Below are positions 46,901 to 56,335 of a DNA stretch of 64,000 nt, piece by piece. The notes below the pieces were generated by a model that saw only the letters and a program-made list of their open reading frames with translations, did no database searches and was not told where the DNA came from. Position numbers and translations under genes: made by a program. Source of the stretch: Rickettsiella grylli (lineage in GTDB: Bacteria > Pseudomonadota > Gammaproteobacteria > Diplorickettsiales > Diplorickettsiaceae); the NCBI RefSeq assembly GCF_000168295.1, contig NZ_AAQJ02000001.1:337001-401000 (forward strand), read 5' to 3'. Each line of letters opens with the position of its first letter. Position 1 is the first letter of the stretch.

Positions 46901-48580
46901 TTATGGAAATAGTTTATTGAGATCCAGCTTTTTTAAAGTATTTTCAAGCTTTCCTTTCAGCTTTTCTTTAATGATGCCAACACTCAATTGATCCAGAATG
47001 GGACTAATGACCACCTGTTGCAAGGGACCAGAAATTCGAATAGGGATAGCGACTCCTTCAGGACTACCGTCCGCTAATAGTGGTTGAGCCATTAATTCAT
47101 AATCGATGTGTTGTTGAGGCAAATTCAATACCCCTTTACCATGAACACGTAAACGACCACTACGGATGACTAAATCGGGGTTGTTCAGTATTCCCTGAAC
47201 GATTGTAAAGCGTCCATTGAATTGGTCGAATGGGGTTTCTGCATTCATTTTTTTAGGCGCAACCTGATGTCTAAGAAGCGCTTTGCCGAAGCTTATCCAA
47301 TACGATACATTAATTCCTTTTAAAGCCCCGTGATCAATATTAAATTGACCTTGTCCGTTTAGATTTTTTATGAAGGATTCCGCTGTGTTTCCTTGTGTCG
47401 TGAGCGTAAAATTCAATGACGCTAAACCGGCTAACTGGATTTGACTCATATTCGTTAAATCGCGAAAGAGTGACGCCGTATTAATTTGATTAAATTGACT
47501 TTGAGCCGTGATGAATGGATTTTTTGAATTAAAATTGATCGTCGCATCGCCTTGATAATGACCTTGATAAAATTGACCCTGAATGGGTTTCAGTGTGAGT
47601 AAGTTATCCTTAAATTGAAAACCAAGCTGCATCTTTTTGAAAACGAACCGTCCGACGTTCATGTGTGGGCTAGTAAAACTCCCTGTAAAATACGGATTAT
47701 TCAAAAAATTCTGACCTAAAATATGGCCTGTTAGTGGGGTGTGGTTAATAAAAGCCATAAGCTTATCCGCATTCAGCGTTTGTTTATTTAAATCGATAAA
47801 GATATTGCCTTTTAATGAAAAAGGCAGTTCTTTTTTTGGAGTGCGCGCGTCTTGTAAAAAAGTATTTAAATGAAACGGGTTTAATTCAAGCTGATTATCG
47901 TCTGCACGCCATAAAAGCGTTGAACGTAATTTAACGGCAGCTTTCATAGAGGCATTGGTATTTAAATTAAATTGGATATCAACAGGGGAGCGTTTATTCA
48001 CTGCAAGATGAGTGCTTTTAAGTTGAAGATGAGTGATTTCATAGCGTTTGTTTTTTTGTTGATCCGCGTAGATAATGTGACCATTTCGAATACCTAAACC
48101 GGCAACAATAAATCCAAGAGGTTTTAAATGTTCGAGAGGATGGCTATCCGGATGAGTCGGGGTTGTTTTTGAAGAGGAGGACCAAGGTCCTTCCCAATTA
48201 ACGTGACCTTGAGCGTTTTTTACCAGATAAAGCGCCAATCCATTGAGTTGTAATTTACCAATTTCTAATTGTTTATGGAATAAAGGAAGCAAACGGACTT
48301 GAATATCCAATTTTTTAATTTGAGCGAGCGGGTTCCTCCCAAAACCAGGACTATTCGCAAGGCTTGCGTCATTTAATTGCAAACCTAACCAGGGAAAAAT
48401 AGACCATTGAATGTTTCCATCGAGATGAAGTTGGCGACCCGTAAATTGAGTCACGGCTTGACTAATTTGTGGTTTCAGATCATTTGGATTCACAAAGACC
48501 ACAAGACCGATTAACGATACCAGGCCTAATAAAATAACGGCACTTATTAACATCAATACAATACGAAATAATTTAGGCAT
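46901..48580 (-). CDS. AsmA family envelope protein
   Basis: This is a large inner-membrane-anchored periplasmic protein of the AsmA family, thought to help lipid transport or outer-membrane assembly. It has one N-terminal membrane helix (about residues 7-29, MLISAVILLGLVSLIGLVVFV), the AsmA start VNPNDLKPQISQAVTQFTGRQLHLDGNI, repeated beta-rich segments, and a conserved C-terminal part (NGQGQFNIDHGALKGINV...PIRISGPLQQVVISPIL). It has 559 residues. GAGGAA precedes the ATG. It lies 40 bases before mutY and overlaps the preceding gene by 8 bases. Confidence 0.92.
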   Translation of the reverse strand: MPKLFRIVLMLISAVILLGLVSLIGLVVFVNPNDLKPQISQAVTQFTGRQLHLDGNIQWSIFPWLGLQLNDASLANSPGFGRNPLAQIKKLDIQVRLLPLFHKQLEIGKLQLNGLALYLVKNAQGHVNWEGPWSSSSKTTPTHPDSHPLEHLKPLGFIVAGLGIRNGHIIYADQQKNKRYEITHLQLKSTHLAVNKRSPVDIQFNLNTNASMKAAVKLRSTLLWRADDNQLELNPFHLNTFLQDARTPKKELPFSLKGNIFIDLNKQTLNADKLMAFINHTPLTGHILGQNFLNNPYFTGSFTSPHMNVGRFVFKKMQLGFQFKDNLLTLKPIQGQFYQGHYQGDATINFNSKNPFITAQSQFNQINTASLFRDLTNMSQIQLAGLASLNFTLTTQGNTAESFIKNLNGQGQFNIDHGALKGINVSYWISFGKALLRHQVAPKKMNAETPFDQFNGRFTIVQGILNNPDLVIRSGRLRVHGKGVLNLPQQHIDYELMAQPLLADGSPEGVAIPIRISGPLQQVVISPILDQLSVGIIKEKLKGKLENTLKKLDLNKLFP

Positions 48581-48905
48581 GATTTATTTCCTCATAGGAA
48601 TTTTCTATTCGAACGATCGAATAAGCCGGTTCTTCATAAGGATGTGATTTTTTTAAAGCGGTTATAACCGCCTTAATAAATTTTTCTTCACAAATCATTT
48701 CGACGAGATATTCATCGACCGTTTCTAAGCGGCCTTCATGGCCTAAAAAAGGATTCGCTTTTGCCGTGGGGCGAAATTGACCCTGACCTAAAACTTGCCA
48801 AGCGCAGTGTTCATAATGGCCTAATCGACCACCCCCTTGATCAAACATAGCTAATTTAACCGCTTCAAGATGATCACTTGGAATATAAACTGAAATTTTG
48901 TACAT
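48573..48905 (-). CDS. Stand-alone NIF3/YqfO C-terminal-type domain protein
   Basis: This 110-residue protein matches the PII/CutA-like insert domain of YqfO/NIF3 proteins, here as a single-domain protein. The typical pattern is YKISVYIPSDHLEAV...GGGRLGHYEHCAW and ETVDEYLVEMICEEK, ending HPYEEPAYSIVRI. The molecular role of these small versions is not established. Its end overlaps the asmA start by 8 bases, so it heads the asmA-mutY-yggX group and may be co-translated with asmA. Confidence 0.85.
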   Translation of the reverse strand: MYKISVYIPSDHLEAVKLAMFDQGGGRLGHYEHCAWQVLGQGQFRPTAKANPFLGHEGRLETVDEYLVEMICEEKFIKAVITALKKSHPYEEPAYSIVRIENSYEEINHA

Positions 48906-49025
48906 AGCTTAACGTAAGCAACGGATGGATAGGGTTATTCTGGCCTTTAGTATATAGTATTCCAAATCAAATTGGCCAATAAGATAGAAAAATTTTTTAT
49001 TGAATCATTCGTTGTCGGCAAATTT

Positions 49026-49952
49026 ATGTTAAACCACGTTAAACGCACTATTTTTAATCAACTGTGGAAAAATTATAGCGTTCATGTAAAGGAAATAGAA
49101 AGTATTCAGTATTACATGAAAGAACAGTTTCAAGAAACGTTCATTCAGGATCATTTTGCATTGATTGATTTACCGGGTCCGCATACAGGTATCGAGGTGT
49201 TGACGTGTTTGTTTTCTTATCTGGGTTATGAAAAACGTGGGCAAGGTTATTTAGCCGAAAAACAAAATAATTTTAGATGGCTTTCTGAAGCAATCAAACA
49301 GGATACGTTAGCTATCAACGCGCCCCCCCAAATTGTTGTGGCTGATTTTCGACGTGAAGCCTTATCGCCTAAAATTTTAGAAATTATTGATTATTATGCA
49401 GGATTCGCACCCGCTTTGGAGGTGAATCAACTGAAGTTTTTACACCAACGGACCGTGCAGCAGGATGAAAACGCAGCCGATCAATTAAGCCATTTTATTC
49501 TGAATTACCTTCAAACAAGAGATTGGCCACTTCCTACTGTAAAAGAATATGAAATCGTAAAAAGTCAAAATGAATTATTAGCATGGGTATTAGTGATGGG
49601 TCGCCACGTCAATCATTTTGCATGGTCTATCCATTTATCTAAAAAATTTCGTCATTTAAGTCACTTTAATGACATTTTAAATTCTCAATTAATGATTTCA
49701 TTGAACCAAAAAGGAGGTGTGATCAAAGGAAATAGAACGAAAGGGATTGAACAAAGTTCGACACAAGCGAGTATGCGCTCCGTAGAACTTGCCGATGGAC
49801 AAATTGATTTGGCGGACAGGTTTATTGAATTTGTTTGGCGTTTCCCCAAAAAAGTAGGAGACAATCGATTCTGGGATGATTATTTTACGGGATTTGTTGC
49901 AGATAACGCGCGTCATGTGGTTGAATCACTTTATTTACTTTCGGAATCATAA
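49026..49952 (+). CDS. DUF1338 (HglS-like, VOC-fold) protein
   Basis: This matches the DUF1338 family, whose studied member HglS is an iron-dependent 2-oxoadipate dioxygenase/decarboxylase that yields 2-hydroxyglutarate in lysine breakdown. Features are IQDHFALIDLPGPHTGIEVL (first histidine ligand), FSYLGYEKRGQGYL, GRHVNHFAWSIH (second histidine) and ASMRSVELADG (acidic ligand), then FIEFVWRFP. The ATG at 49026 (308 residues) is preferred; the frame is open from a TTG at 48972. It contains a run of seven C (49323-49329). Its substrate is not known. The next gene starts 2 bases after its stop. Confidence 0.82.
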   Translation: MLNHVKRTIFNQLWKNYSVHVKEIESIQYYMKEQFQETFIQDHFALIDLPGPHTGIEVLTCLFSYLGYEKRGQGYLAEKQNNFRWLSEAIKQDTLAINAPPQIVVADFRREALSPKILEIIDYYAGFAPALEVNQLKFLHQRTVQQDENAADQLSHFILNYLQTRDWPLPTVKEYEIVKSQNELLAWVLVMGRHVNHFAWSIHLSKKFRHLSHFNDILNSQLMISLNQKGGVIKGNRTKGIEQSSTQASMRSVELADGQIDLADRFIEFVWRFPKKVGDNRFWDDYFTGFVADNARHVVESLYLLSES

Positions 49953-49954
49953 AA

Positions 49955-50521
49955 TTGAACCATAAACTGTATTATGTGACGAATAACGCCGGTAAATTCG
50001 AAGAAGTGAGCCACTTTTTTACTAAAATGGCGCCCTCGTTTCATATCAAGCAATGGGCGATTGATATTGATGAAATTCAAAGCTTAGATCAAACGATCGT
50101 TGTGCGTGATAAGGTAAAAAAAGCGTATAAGCGGGTGCAACAACCTTTATTACTTGATGATGGTGGTTTATTTTTTGCAGCCTATCACCAATTTCCAGGG
50201 ACATTATCGAAGTTTGTTTTCCAAGGGTTAGGTTTTAAAGGTTTATTGAAGTTGGTTGAAGACGATAATCGCGCCTCGTTTATTTTGCAATTAGCGTATA
50301 CGGATGGTTTACAGACGGAGTTATTTGAAGGAATTTGTCAAGGGAGCATCGTGCTGCCAGAAGATTTTTCCTCACATCCTACGCTTCCCTTGACAGCTAT
50401 TTTTAAACCAGACGGTTCCGATAAAACCTTGGCACAATTACGTTATACCGATCATTTTTTTCATTTTTCTTTTCGTCAACGCGCATTAAAAAAATTTGTG
50501 GATTGGTATCAGACCCGTTAA
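49955..50521 (+). CDS. HAM1/RdgB-type non-canonical purine NTP pyrophosphatase
   Basis: This is probably a house-cleaning nucleotidase that hydrolyses ITP, dITP or XTP to the monophosphate. Family features are the start YYVTNNAGKFEEV, the Asp-rich LLLDDGGLFF, and FPGTLSKFV. At 188 residues it has the right length, but the sequence differs from standard RdgB in several places, so it may be a side branch of the family. A TTG start at 49955 is supported: it lies 2 bases past the previous stop, has GGAA upstream, and no ATG occurs before the conserved N-terminal motif. It is followed by an MFS gene. Confidence 0.82.
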   Translation: MNHKLYYVTNNAGKFEEVSHFFTKMAPSFHIKQWAIDIDEIQSLDQTIVVRDKVKKAYKRVQQPLLLDDGGLFFAAYHQFPGTLSKFVFQGLGFKGLLKLVEDDNRASFILQLAYTDGLQTELFEGICQGSIVLPEDFSSHPTLPLTAIFKPDGSDKTLAQLRYTDHFFHFSFRQRALKKFVDWYQTR

Positions 50522-50533
50522 TCTTTAGGAAAA

Positions 50534-51811
50534 ATGCTGACACGAAGTCAAAAAAACGTTATTTTTTCAGCGTGTATCGGAACGCTTTTAGAGTGGTATG
50601 ACTTTAGTCTTTATGCCTATTTAGCGGGACTTTTCGCAAAAATTTTTTTTCTTTCCTTACCGTCGATAGGGTTGTTGCTCAGTTACGGCGTATTTGCGGT
50701 GGGTTATTTAGCGCGTCCTGTGGGTGCAGTACTATTCGGTTACTTGGGCGATACACGAGGTAGAAAAAAAGCGTTGAGTTTAAGCGTATTATTGATGGCC
50801 GTTGCAACGTGTGGCATAGGATTCCTGCCTCATTATTCAACCATTGGCGTGAGTGCGCCAGGACTATTACTTTTTTTTCGCTTAATGCAAGGGATTGCGG
50901 TCGGTGGGGAAGCGTTTGGTTCAGCGTGTTTTATTGTAGAGTCAATACCCTCTGATAAAACTGGATTTTTTTCCGCGTTAATCTGGGCAAGTTCCGTGAT
51001 GGGCTTATTACTCGGATCCTTTATTGTTTTTATTATTTTTGTGAGTTTTCAAGACGATTTTCTTTATCGTTTTGGTTGGCGATTCCCCTTTTTTTTAGCG
51101 ACGATAAGCGGTTTAGTCGCCTATTATATTCGAGCGAAAACGGCAGAATCACGCGAATTTCAAGATTTAGATAAACACAACTTAATCGAAAAATTTCCTA
51201 TAAAAACAATTTTTGTTTCCTATAAACGATTACTGGCTCAATTAATGGGACTCTATTTATTATCTGCCTTGATAACGTATTTAGTTTTTATTTTTATGCC
51301 CGTTTATCTCACAGATATTCTGGGTCGTTCTAAGCTTTATGTGCATGCATTGAATAATTTACTATTAATGTTACTGATTGTGTTTGATATTTTTTTTGGC
51401 TGGCTTTCCGATAAATACGAACGAAAATATTTAATGTTGATAGGCGCAAGTGGACTACTCTGCTTGAGTTATCCGCTTTATGTCATGGTTTCACAGGGAT
51501 CTTTGTTGACTATGATGATAGCGCAACTTATTTTTACGGTGTTTGCGGCCAGCTTTCAAGGACCTTTAATGGCGCTGACACTTGATTTAATTCCCGCGGC
51601 TATCCGTTTTAGTTTAGGTGCGTTGAGTTATAATCTCGCCTATTCTTTTTTCGGAGGAACAGCACCGATGGTGGTTATTTATTTAATAGCAAAGACGTCC
51701 AATGTGGCGATACCGGGACTCTATCTTGTCTTCGGTGCGAGTGTGGCCCTGGGGAGTTTACTAATGATTAAAAGCAATAACGTTCATCGTTTTAATCCGA
51801 TTGCACCCTAA
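50534..51811 (+). CDS. MFS transporter, metabolite:H+ symporter (ProP-like) family
   Basis: This is a 425-residue membrane transporter with about 12 hydrophobic segments. The start SACIGTLLEWYDFSLYAYLAG is typical of the metabolite:H+ symporter family (ProP, ShiA, KgtP), and the cytoplasmic motif A is GYLGDTRGRKKAL. Related proteins import proline, betaine or organic acids; the substrate here is unknown. AGGA precedes the ATG. It follows the HAM1 gene by 12 bases, in the same transcript, and its last 4 bases overlap the convergent miaA. Confidence 0.9.
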   Translation: MLTRSQKNVIFSACIGTLLEWYDFSLYAYLAGLFAKIFFLSLPSIGLLLSYGVFAVGYLARPVGAVLFGYLGDTRGRKKALSLSVLLMAVATCGIGFLPHYSTIGVSAPGLLLFFRLMQGIAVGGEAFGSACFIVESIPSDKTGFFSALIWASSVMGLLLGSFIVFIIFVSFQDDFLYRFGWRFPFFLATISGLVAYYIRAKTAESREFQDLDKHNLIEKFPIKTIFVSYKRLLAQLMGLYLLSALITYLVFIFMPVYLTDILGRSKLYVHALNNLLLMLLIVFDIFFGWLSDKYERKYLMLIGASGLLCLSYPLYVMVSQGSLLTMMIAQLIFTVFAASFQGPLMALTLDLIPAAIRFSLGALSYNLAYSFFGGTAPMVVIYLIAKTSNVAIPGLYLVFGASVALGSLLMIKSNNVHRFNPIAP

Positions 51812-52752
51812 AAATTAGCGTTTTTTAAGTTCGTTTTAATTAAATGAACCATTTTTTTGGTCGTATCAGACTCATAACAGGCGAACGTATTCAACGTTTT
51901 CCAGGAACGTAGCCAGGTTAATTGACGTTTAGCGAGTTGTCGTGTGGCAATAATGGCGCGATCCTTCATGTGAGCATACGAAAATGTACCCTGTAAATAA
52001 TTCCAGAGGTGTCGATAACCCACCGTGCGAATCGCGGGTAAATCAGTATGAAGATCGTCTCGTTTAAATAATGTTTCAACTTCTTCTAAAAATCCTTGTG
52101 CTAACATGGTTTGAAAACGGTCCGCAATGGTTTGATGCAAGCGATATCTATCATTGGGAAACAAAGCAATATTAATAAAATAATAGGGTAACGTGTTGGA
52201 AGACGTTGTTTGTAACGCGGTTAATGAATTTCCTGAGAGCTGAGCAACCTCGAGTGCACGAAAGATACGTTGGGAATCATGGGGATGAATACGCTGTGCG
52301 GCGATGGGATCAATCACCGATAAACGCTCATGTAGCTTTTTTAAGCCAAGAGTGGCTTGTTCCGTTTTGAGCTGCTGACGTATCGTAAAATTTGCAGCGG
52401 GTAACGCGTCGATACCTTGTTGCAAAACATGAAAATAGAGCATCGTTCCGCCAACCAATAAAGGGATGCGCCCTTGATTTAAAATAGCGTCTATCGCGTT
52501 TATGGCATCGCTTCTAAATTCAGCCGCAGAATAAACTTCACTGGGATCATGCGTATTAATGAGTCGATGGGGAGCCTGTTTTAATGTGAGTGGGGAAGGT
52601 TTGGCGGTTCCAATATCCATGCCACGATAAATCATTGCTGAATCGACACTAATAATTTCGAGATCGAAATAAGACAGTAAATCGATAGCGCATTGCGTTT
52701 TTCCACACGCGGTGGGGCCCATAAGACAAATGACCGGTTTAAATTTAGTGTC
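51808..52752 (-). CDS. miaA: tRNA dimethylallyltransferase
   Basis: MiaA adds an isopentenyl group to A37 of tRNAs reading U-starting codons. The P-loop is GPTACGKT, followed by ISVDSAMIYRGMDIGTAKPS and the later LLVGGTMLYFHVL and RQLAKRQLTWLRS. A GTG at 52752 is a good start: it overlaps the mutL stop by 8 bases and gives the usual short N-terminus before the P-loop (314 residues). An ATG at 52812 inside mutL is possible and would add 20 residues. The mutL-miaA order is the same as in E. coli, but hfq is not next. Confidence 0.95.
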   Translation of the reverse strand, partial: DTKFKPVICLMGPTACGKTQCAIDLLSYFDLEIISVDSAMIYRGMDIGTAKPSPLTLKQAPHRLINTHDPSEVYSAAEFRSDAINAIDAILNQGRIPLLVGGTMLYFHVLQQGIDALPAANFTIRQQLKTEQATLGLKKLHERLSVIDPIAAQRIHPHDSQRIFRALEVAQLSGNSLTALQTTSSNTLPYYFINIALFPNDRYRLHQTIADRFQTMLAQGFLEEVETLFKRDDLHTDLPAIRTVGYRHLWNYLQGTFSYAHMKDRAIIATRQLAKRQLTWLRSWKTLNTFACYESDTTKKMVHLIKTNLKNANF

Positions 52753-54592
52753 CACGATAAAATAAGCGGTCAATTTCAGAGATTGACCATTGTTTCCAGG
52801 TGGGTCGACCATGATTGCATTGATTACTGCGTAAGGTTTGTTCCATATCTCGAAGCAATTGATTCATTTCTGGCAGCGTCATCGTGCGATGAGCACGGAT
52901 CGCGCTGTGACAGGCAATACTGGACAGTAATTCATTTATTTTTACCGATAATTGTTGACTTTCGTCGTGTTGCGTTAAATCGTTCAAAACGTCATGGATT
53001 AATTGTTCGATATTCGTGTCTGATAAAAGCTCAGGAATTTGCCGAATGACAACGGTTTCAGGTCCCAGTGTTTCTATTTCAAACCCAAATTGTGTCAATA
53101 ACTGTTTACATTGTTCGACGAACTGAAGTTCTTCTCGAGTCAGCGTTAATGTGATAGGAAGTAATAAAACTTGTGTTTTTAAACCCGCTGACTGTAAATT
53201 TTGTTTTAAGCGTTCATAAAGGATGCGCTCATGTGCAGCATGAATATCGACGATAATCAATCCTTGCGTATTTTCAGCTAAGATATAAATACCCCGTAGT
53301 TGAGCTAACGCAAAACCTAACGGTGGATCCGCTATCGGTTTTTCATTTGATTTTTTTACCTGAGAAACCGTAGGTTCTTCTGCGATGAATAATTTTTGAG
53401 CGTCTTGAACCATAACAGACGCATCATGCACCGTTTTCGTCGCGAGGGGAACATCATTTTTTGTAACCTGTAAAGGTAAATGATTTTGTTGAGAATGCGG
53501 GGGAGGCATCGGTCTATCGACGATTTTTTGAGATAATTCAGTGGATTGAACGGGCAATGGGTCCGAGCACGGCGGTGATTGGGGGTAAGTGTTGGCTAAC
53601 GCGTTGAGCAGGCTTTGCTTCACAAAATCATAAACTAAACGGCTTTCGCGAAAACGAACTTCATATTTCGCAGGATGTGCATTGACGTCGACAGCGGAGG
53701 GATCGATTTCGAGAAATAAAATAAAACCAGGGTGACGACCTTTGTAAAGTACATCTTGATACGCGTGTTTAATGGCATGATTGATTAATTTGTCTTTAAT
53801 AATACGCTGGTTCACGTAAAAATAATGGAGATCAGGTTGACTGCGTGAAAACGTGGGTAATGAAATCCAGCCCCATAAGTGTAAATCGGTCGCCTGCATA
53901 TCAATATAAATTGCATTTTCTATGAACGAAGGATGACATAGCGTTGCAATACGTTTTTCTTTCGTTATCTCATCAGGGGCGGGAAGAAGGTGATAAATAC
54001 GTTGTTTATTGTGGTGTAATGTAAAGCGGGTGGAAAAATGGCTAAGACTTAAACGGGTCACTATATTTTCGATATGACCGAATTCAGTTTGTTCAGATTT
54101 TAAAAATTTGCGTCGTGCAGGGGTATTAAAAAACAAATCCTGAATTTCGACACAGGTTCCTTGTGTATGCGGACAAGGAACCGGGTCGGCGATGCGATCG
54201 TGATGATAATCGGATGTGATCATCCAACCGCCGTGTGTAGTTTCTATCGAGGAGCTTAAGCGAAGACGAGCAATCGCACTGATACTGGCTAATGCTTCAC
54301 CACGAAATCCGAGCGTCTTGATTCGCTCTAAATCATTGAGTGTATTCATTTTGCTTGTGGCATGCCGATCTAATGCTAAAATTAAATCTTCTTTATGGAT
54401 CCCTCGACCATCATCACGGACCCGAATGCGTTGAATGCCGCCTTTTAGGATATCGATATCAATGTGTTGGCTATCGGCATCGAGACTATTTTCAATTAAT
54501 TCTTTGACGATCGATGCAGGTCGTTCGATGACTTCTCCGGCAGCAATTTGGTTGGCTAGATGATGGGGTAAACGTTGGATGCGACTCAACAT
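52745..54592 (-). CDS. mutL: DNA mismatch repair protein MutL, endonuclease-type
   Basis: MutL couples mismatch recognition to strand removal. The N-terminal GHKL ATPase has IENSLDADS, RDDGRGIHKED and TLGFRGEALASI. The C-terminal domain has D449-I-H-A-A-H-E-R-I-L-Y-E, close to the endonuclease motif DQHA-x2-E-x4-E, together with ACHSAIRAH and CNHGRP (Cys592) near the end. E. coli MutL lacks these; they are normal in species without MutH. So strand nicking is probably done by MutL itself. It has 615 residues. It overlaps miaA. Confidence 0.95.
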   Translation of the reverse strand: MLSRIQRLPHHLANQIAAGEVIERPASIVKELIENSLDADSQHIDIDILKGGIQRIRVRDDGRGIHKEDLILALDRHATSKMNTLNDLERIKTLGFRGEALASISAIARLRLSSSIETTHGGWMITSDYHHDRIADPVPCPHTQGTCVEIQDLFFNTPARRKFLKSEQTEFGHIENIVTRLSLSHFSTRFTLHHNKQRIYHLLPAPDEITKEKRIATLCHPSFIENAIYIDMQATDLHLWGWISLPTFSRSQPDLHYFYVNQRIIKDKLINHAIKHAYQDVLYKGRHPGFILFLEIDPSAVDVNAHPAKYEVRFRESRLVYDFVKQSLLNALANTYPQSPPCSDPLPVQSTELSQKIVDRPMPPPHSQQNHLPLQVTKNDVPLATKTVHDASVMVQDAQKLFIAEEPTVSQVKKSNEKPIADPPLGFALAQLRGIYILAENTQGLIIVDIHAAHERILYERLKQNLQSAGLKTQVLLLPITLTLTREELQFVEQCKQLLTQFGFEIETLGPETVVIRQIPELLSDTNIEQLIHDVLNDLTQHDESQQLSVKINELLSSIACHSAIRAHRTMTLPEMNQLLRDMEQTLRSNQCNHGRPTWKQWSISEIDRLFYRGH

Positions 54593-54657
54593 AATTTAAT
54601 GCAATAAAGAAAAAAAGATTTTAACAAATTTTTGATGGGAACAGTATATTCAGTGTA

Positions 54658-55719
54658 TTAAGATTTTGCTTCCAATAACGGTATTTTATTAAAAATAAAA
54701 AAGCGTTGTAACGTAAATGAAAGAATAAACAATGCAATTTCAGCAATAATTTTACTACTATACACGTTAATCCCTAACCCATGAATAAATTGAATGAGGC
54801 TGTAAGCGATGAAACCTAAAAAACTGGCTAATGCAGTATATTTTAATGCAGCGGACAATCCAGGGTTTTTACTTTTAAACGTGAGATGCTGATTGAGTTT
54901 GAAATTGAACGTCGCCGATAAAATTCGTCCCAATAAAACAGCGAGAAATATATTTTTTTTCAACCAATACGTTAAGGAAAATAATGCAAAATCAATGGCA
55001 GCGGAAATTAATGAGATAGCAGCAAAACGGATAAACACAAAATAAATTTTGATAGAATCAACGAAGGGGTTAAAATGCGAAGAGCGATTATTCTCTAAAT
55101 AAATAGTTTGTATAGGGATTTCTCGAATAGTAAATTGTTGTTTTTCAGCAATTAATAACATTTCTAGCTCAAATTCATAGCCGCACGCATTTAAATTTAA
55201 TAGGTGTACGATCAATTGATGAGGAATAGCCCGTAAACCAGTCTGCGTATCTTCTAAGTGTGTTTTATTAAACAAACGTAAAATATATTTCGTCAGTTTA
55301 TTTCCCCATCGACTACGCCAGGGAACGGGTGCTTGATTAAAGGTGCGTTTCCCTAAATAGAGCATCGAAGGATTTTGTACAAAAATAGCAGAAAGATGCA
55401 AAATATCGTGCGGTGAATGTTGGCCATCGGCATCCGCGGTCACAATGCCACCTTCCTCGGGATGACGTGTTCCTAACCAATGCTGAAACCCTGTTTTCAA
55501 GGCTTGGCCTTTGCCTCTATTTTTGGAATGACGGAGAAGTTCAATGTTAAACGGTTGAATTTTTGAAAAAATAGTTTGTTTTTCCGGGCAGGATCCATCA
55601 TCCACAACAATAATTCGCTGCTGAGACTGCTTATCACGTAACGCTTTTATTAATAGAACGAGATTATCATTTGGTTGATAAGCAGGAATGAGAATAGTCG
55701 GTGAAGTGTCGATTAACAT
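54658..55719 (-). CDS. Glycosyltransferase family 2 fused to a GtrA-like membrane domain
   Basis: Residues 1-225 are a dolichol-phosphate-mannose-synthase-like GT2 enzyme (ILIPAYQPNDNLVLLI, VVDDGSCPEKQ, TADADGQHSPHD for the metal-binding Asp). Residues about 230-350 are a GtrA-type domain with four hydrophobic segments, often involved in moving lipid-linked sugars across the membrane. Such fusions act in modifying cell-surface polysaccharide. It has 353 residues. It stands between mutL and tsaE, with no clear operon partner. Confidence 0.88.
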   Translation of the reverse strand: MLIDTSPTILIPAYQPNDNLVLLIKALRDKQSQQRIIVVDDGSCPEKQTIFSKIQPFNIELLRHSKNRGKGQALKTGFQHWLGTRHPEEGGIVTADADGQHSPHDILHLSAIFVQNPSMLYLGKRTFNQAPVPWRSRWGNKLTKYILRLFNKTHLEDTQTGLRAIPHQLIVHLLNLNACGYEFELEMLLIAEKQQFTIREIPIQTIYLENNRSSHFNPFVDSIKIYFVFIRFAAISLISAAIDFALFSLTYWLKKNIFLAVLLGRILSATFNFKLNQHLTFKSKNPGLSAALKYTALASFLGFIAYSLIQFIHGLGINVYSSKIIAEIALFILSFTLQRFFIFNKIPLLEAKS

Positions 55720-55824
55720 AACTTGAGTATAAGTAAAAGCAATAAGGGAGACTAGACCTTTGTAAGACTGATTTTATCAAAAAGGGTACAATGATTGGAT
55801 CGAAAGTCAATGTGAGAAAGGCTT

Positions 55825-56313
55825 TCAGTGAGAATACGAAGCGCGATTATACAGGATTAAACGTTTATTGAGACATTGTATGATAGGTTTACCGTCTGGA
55901 CTTTTGGCACGGAATTGGATGTGCCGACCGGTTTTAAGGATATCCAACCGACACACAATATCCGGTTGAGGTAAAAAAGCAGAGGCCCTGTTCGGCCATT
56001 CTATTAACCATATTCCTTGAAAATCCCACTCATCGATCAGGCCCATATCAAAAATTTCGTTAGCGGATTGGAAACGATAGAGATCAAGATGATAAATTAA
56101 AAAAGGGCCGACGTTATATTTTTCCATCAACGTATAGGTGGGGCTTTTGATGAAACTTCGGTAGCCTAACGCGTTTAAAAAAGAACGAATAAAAAATGTT
56201 TTTCCAGCGCCCAATTCCCCTTCAAAAAAGATAATTATTCTTTTTTGGGAAGGACAACATTGGGCCAAGTTTTGAGCGAGTTGAATGGTTTCTTTTTCTG
56301 TTTTAATGAACAT
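55825..56313 (-). CDS. tsaE: tRNA threonylcarbamoyladenosine biosynthesis ATPase TsaE
   Basis: TsaE is the ATPase that supports the TsaBCD complex in making t6A at position 37 of ANN-decoding tRNAs. The P-loop is GELGAGKTFFIR, followed by KSPTYTLMEKYNVG and the family motif LIYHLDLYRF, then GIWLIEWPNRA. It has 162 residues, normal length. It is 22 bases downstream of ettA in the same direction. Confidence 0.94.
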   Translation of the reverse strand: MFIKTEKETIQLAQNLAQCCPSQKRIIIFFEGELGAGKTFFIRSFLNALGYRSFIKSPTYTLMEKYNVGPFLIYHLDLYRFQSANEIFDMGLIDEWDFQGIWLIEWPNRASAFLPQPDIVCRLDILKTGRHIQFRAKSPDGKPIIQCLNKRLILYNRASYSH

Positions 56314-56335
56314 ATAAAGCGTTGAAGTCGATCGA

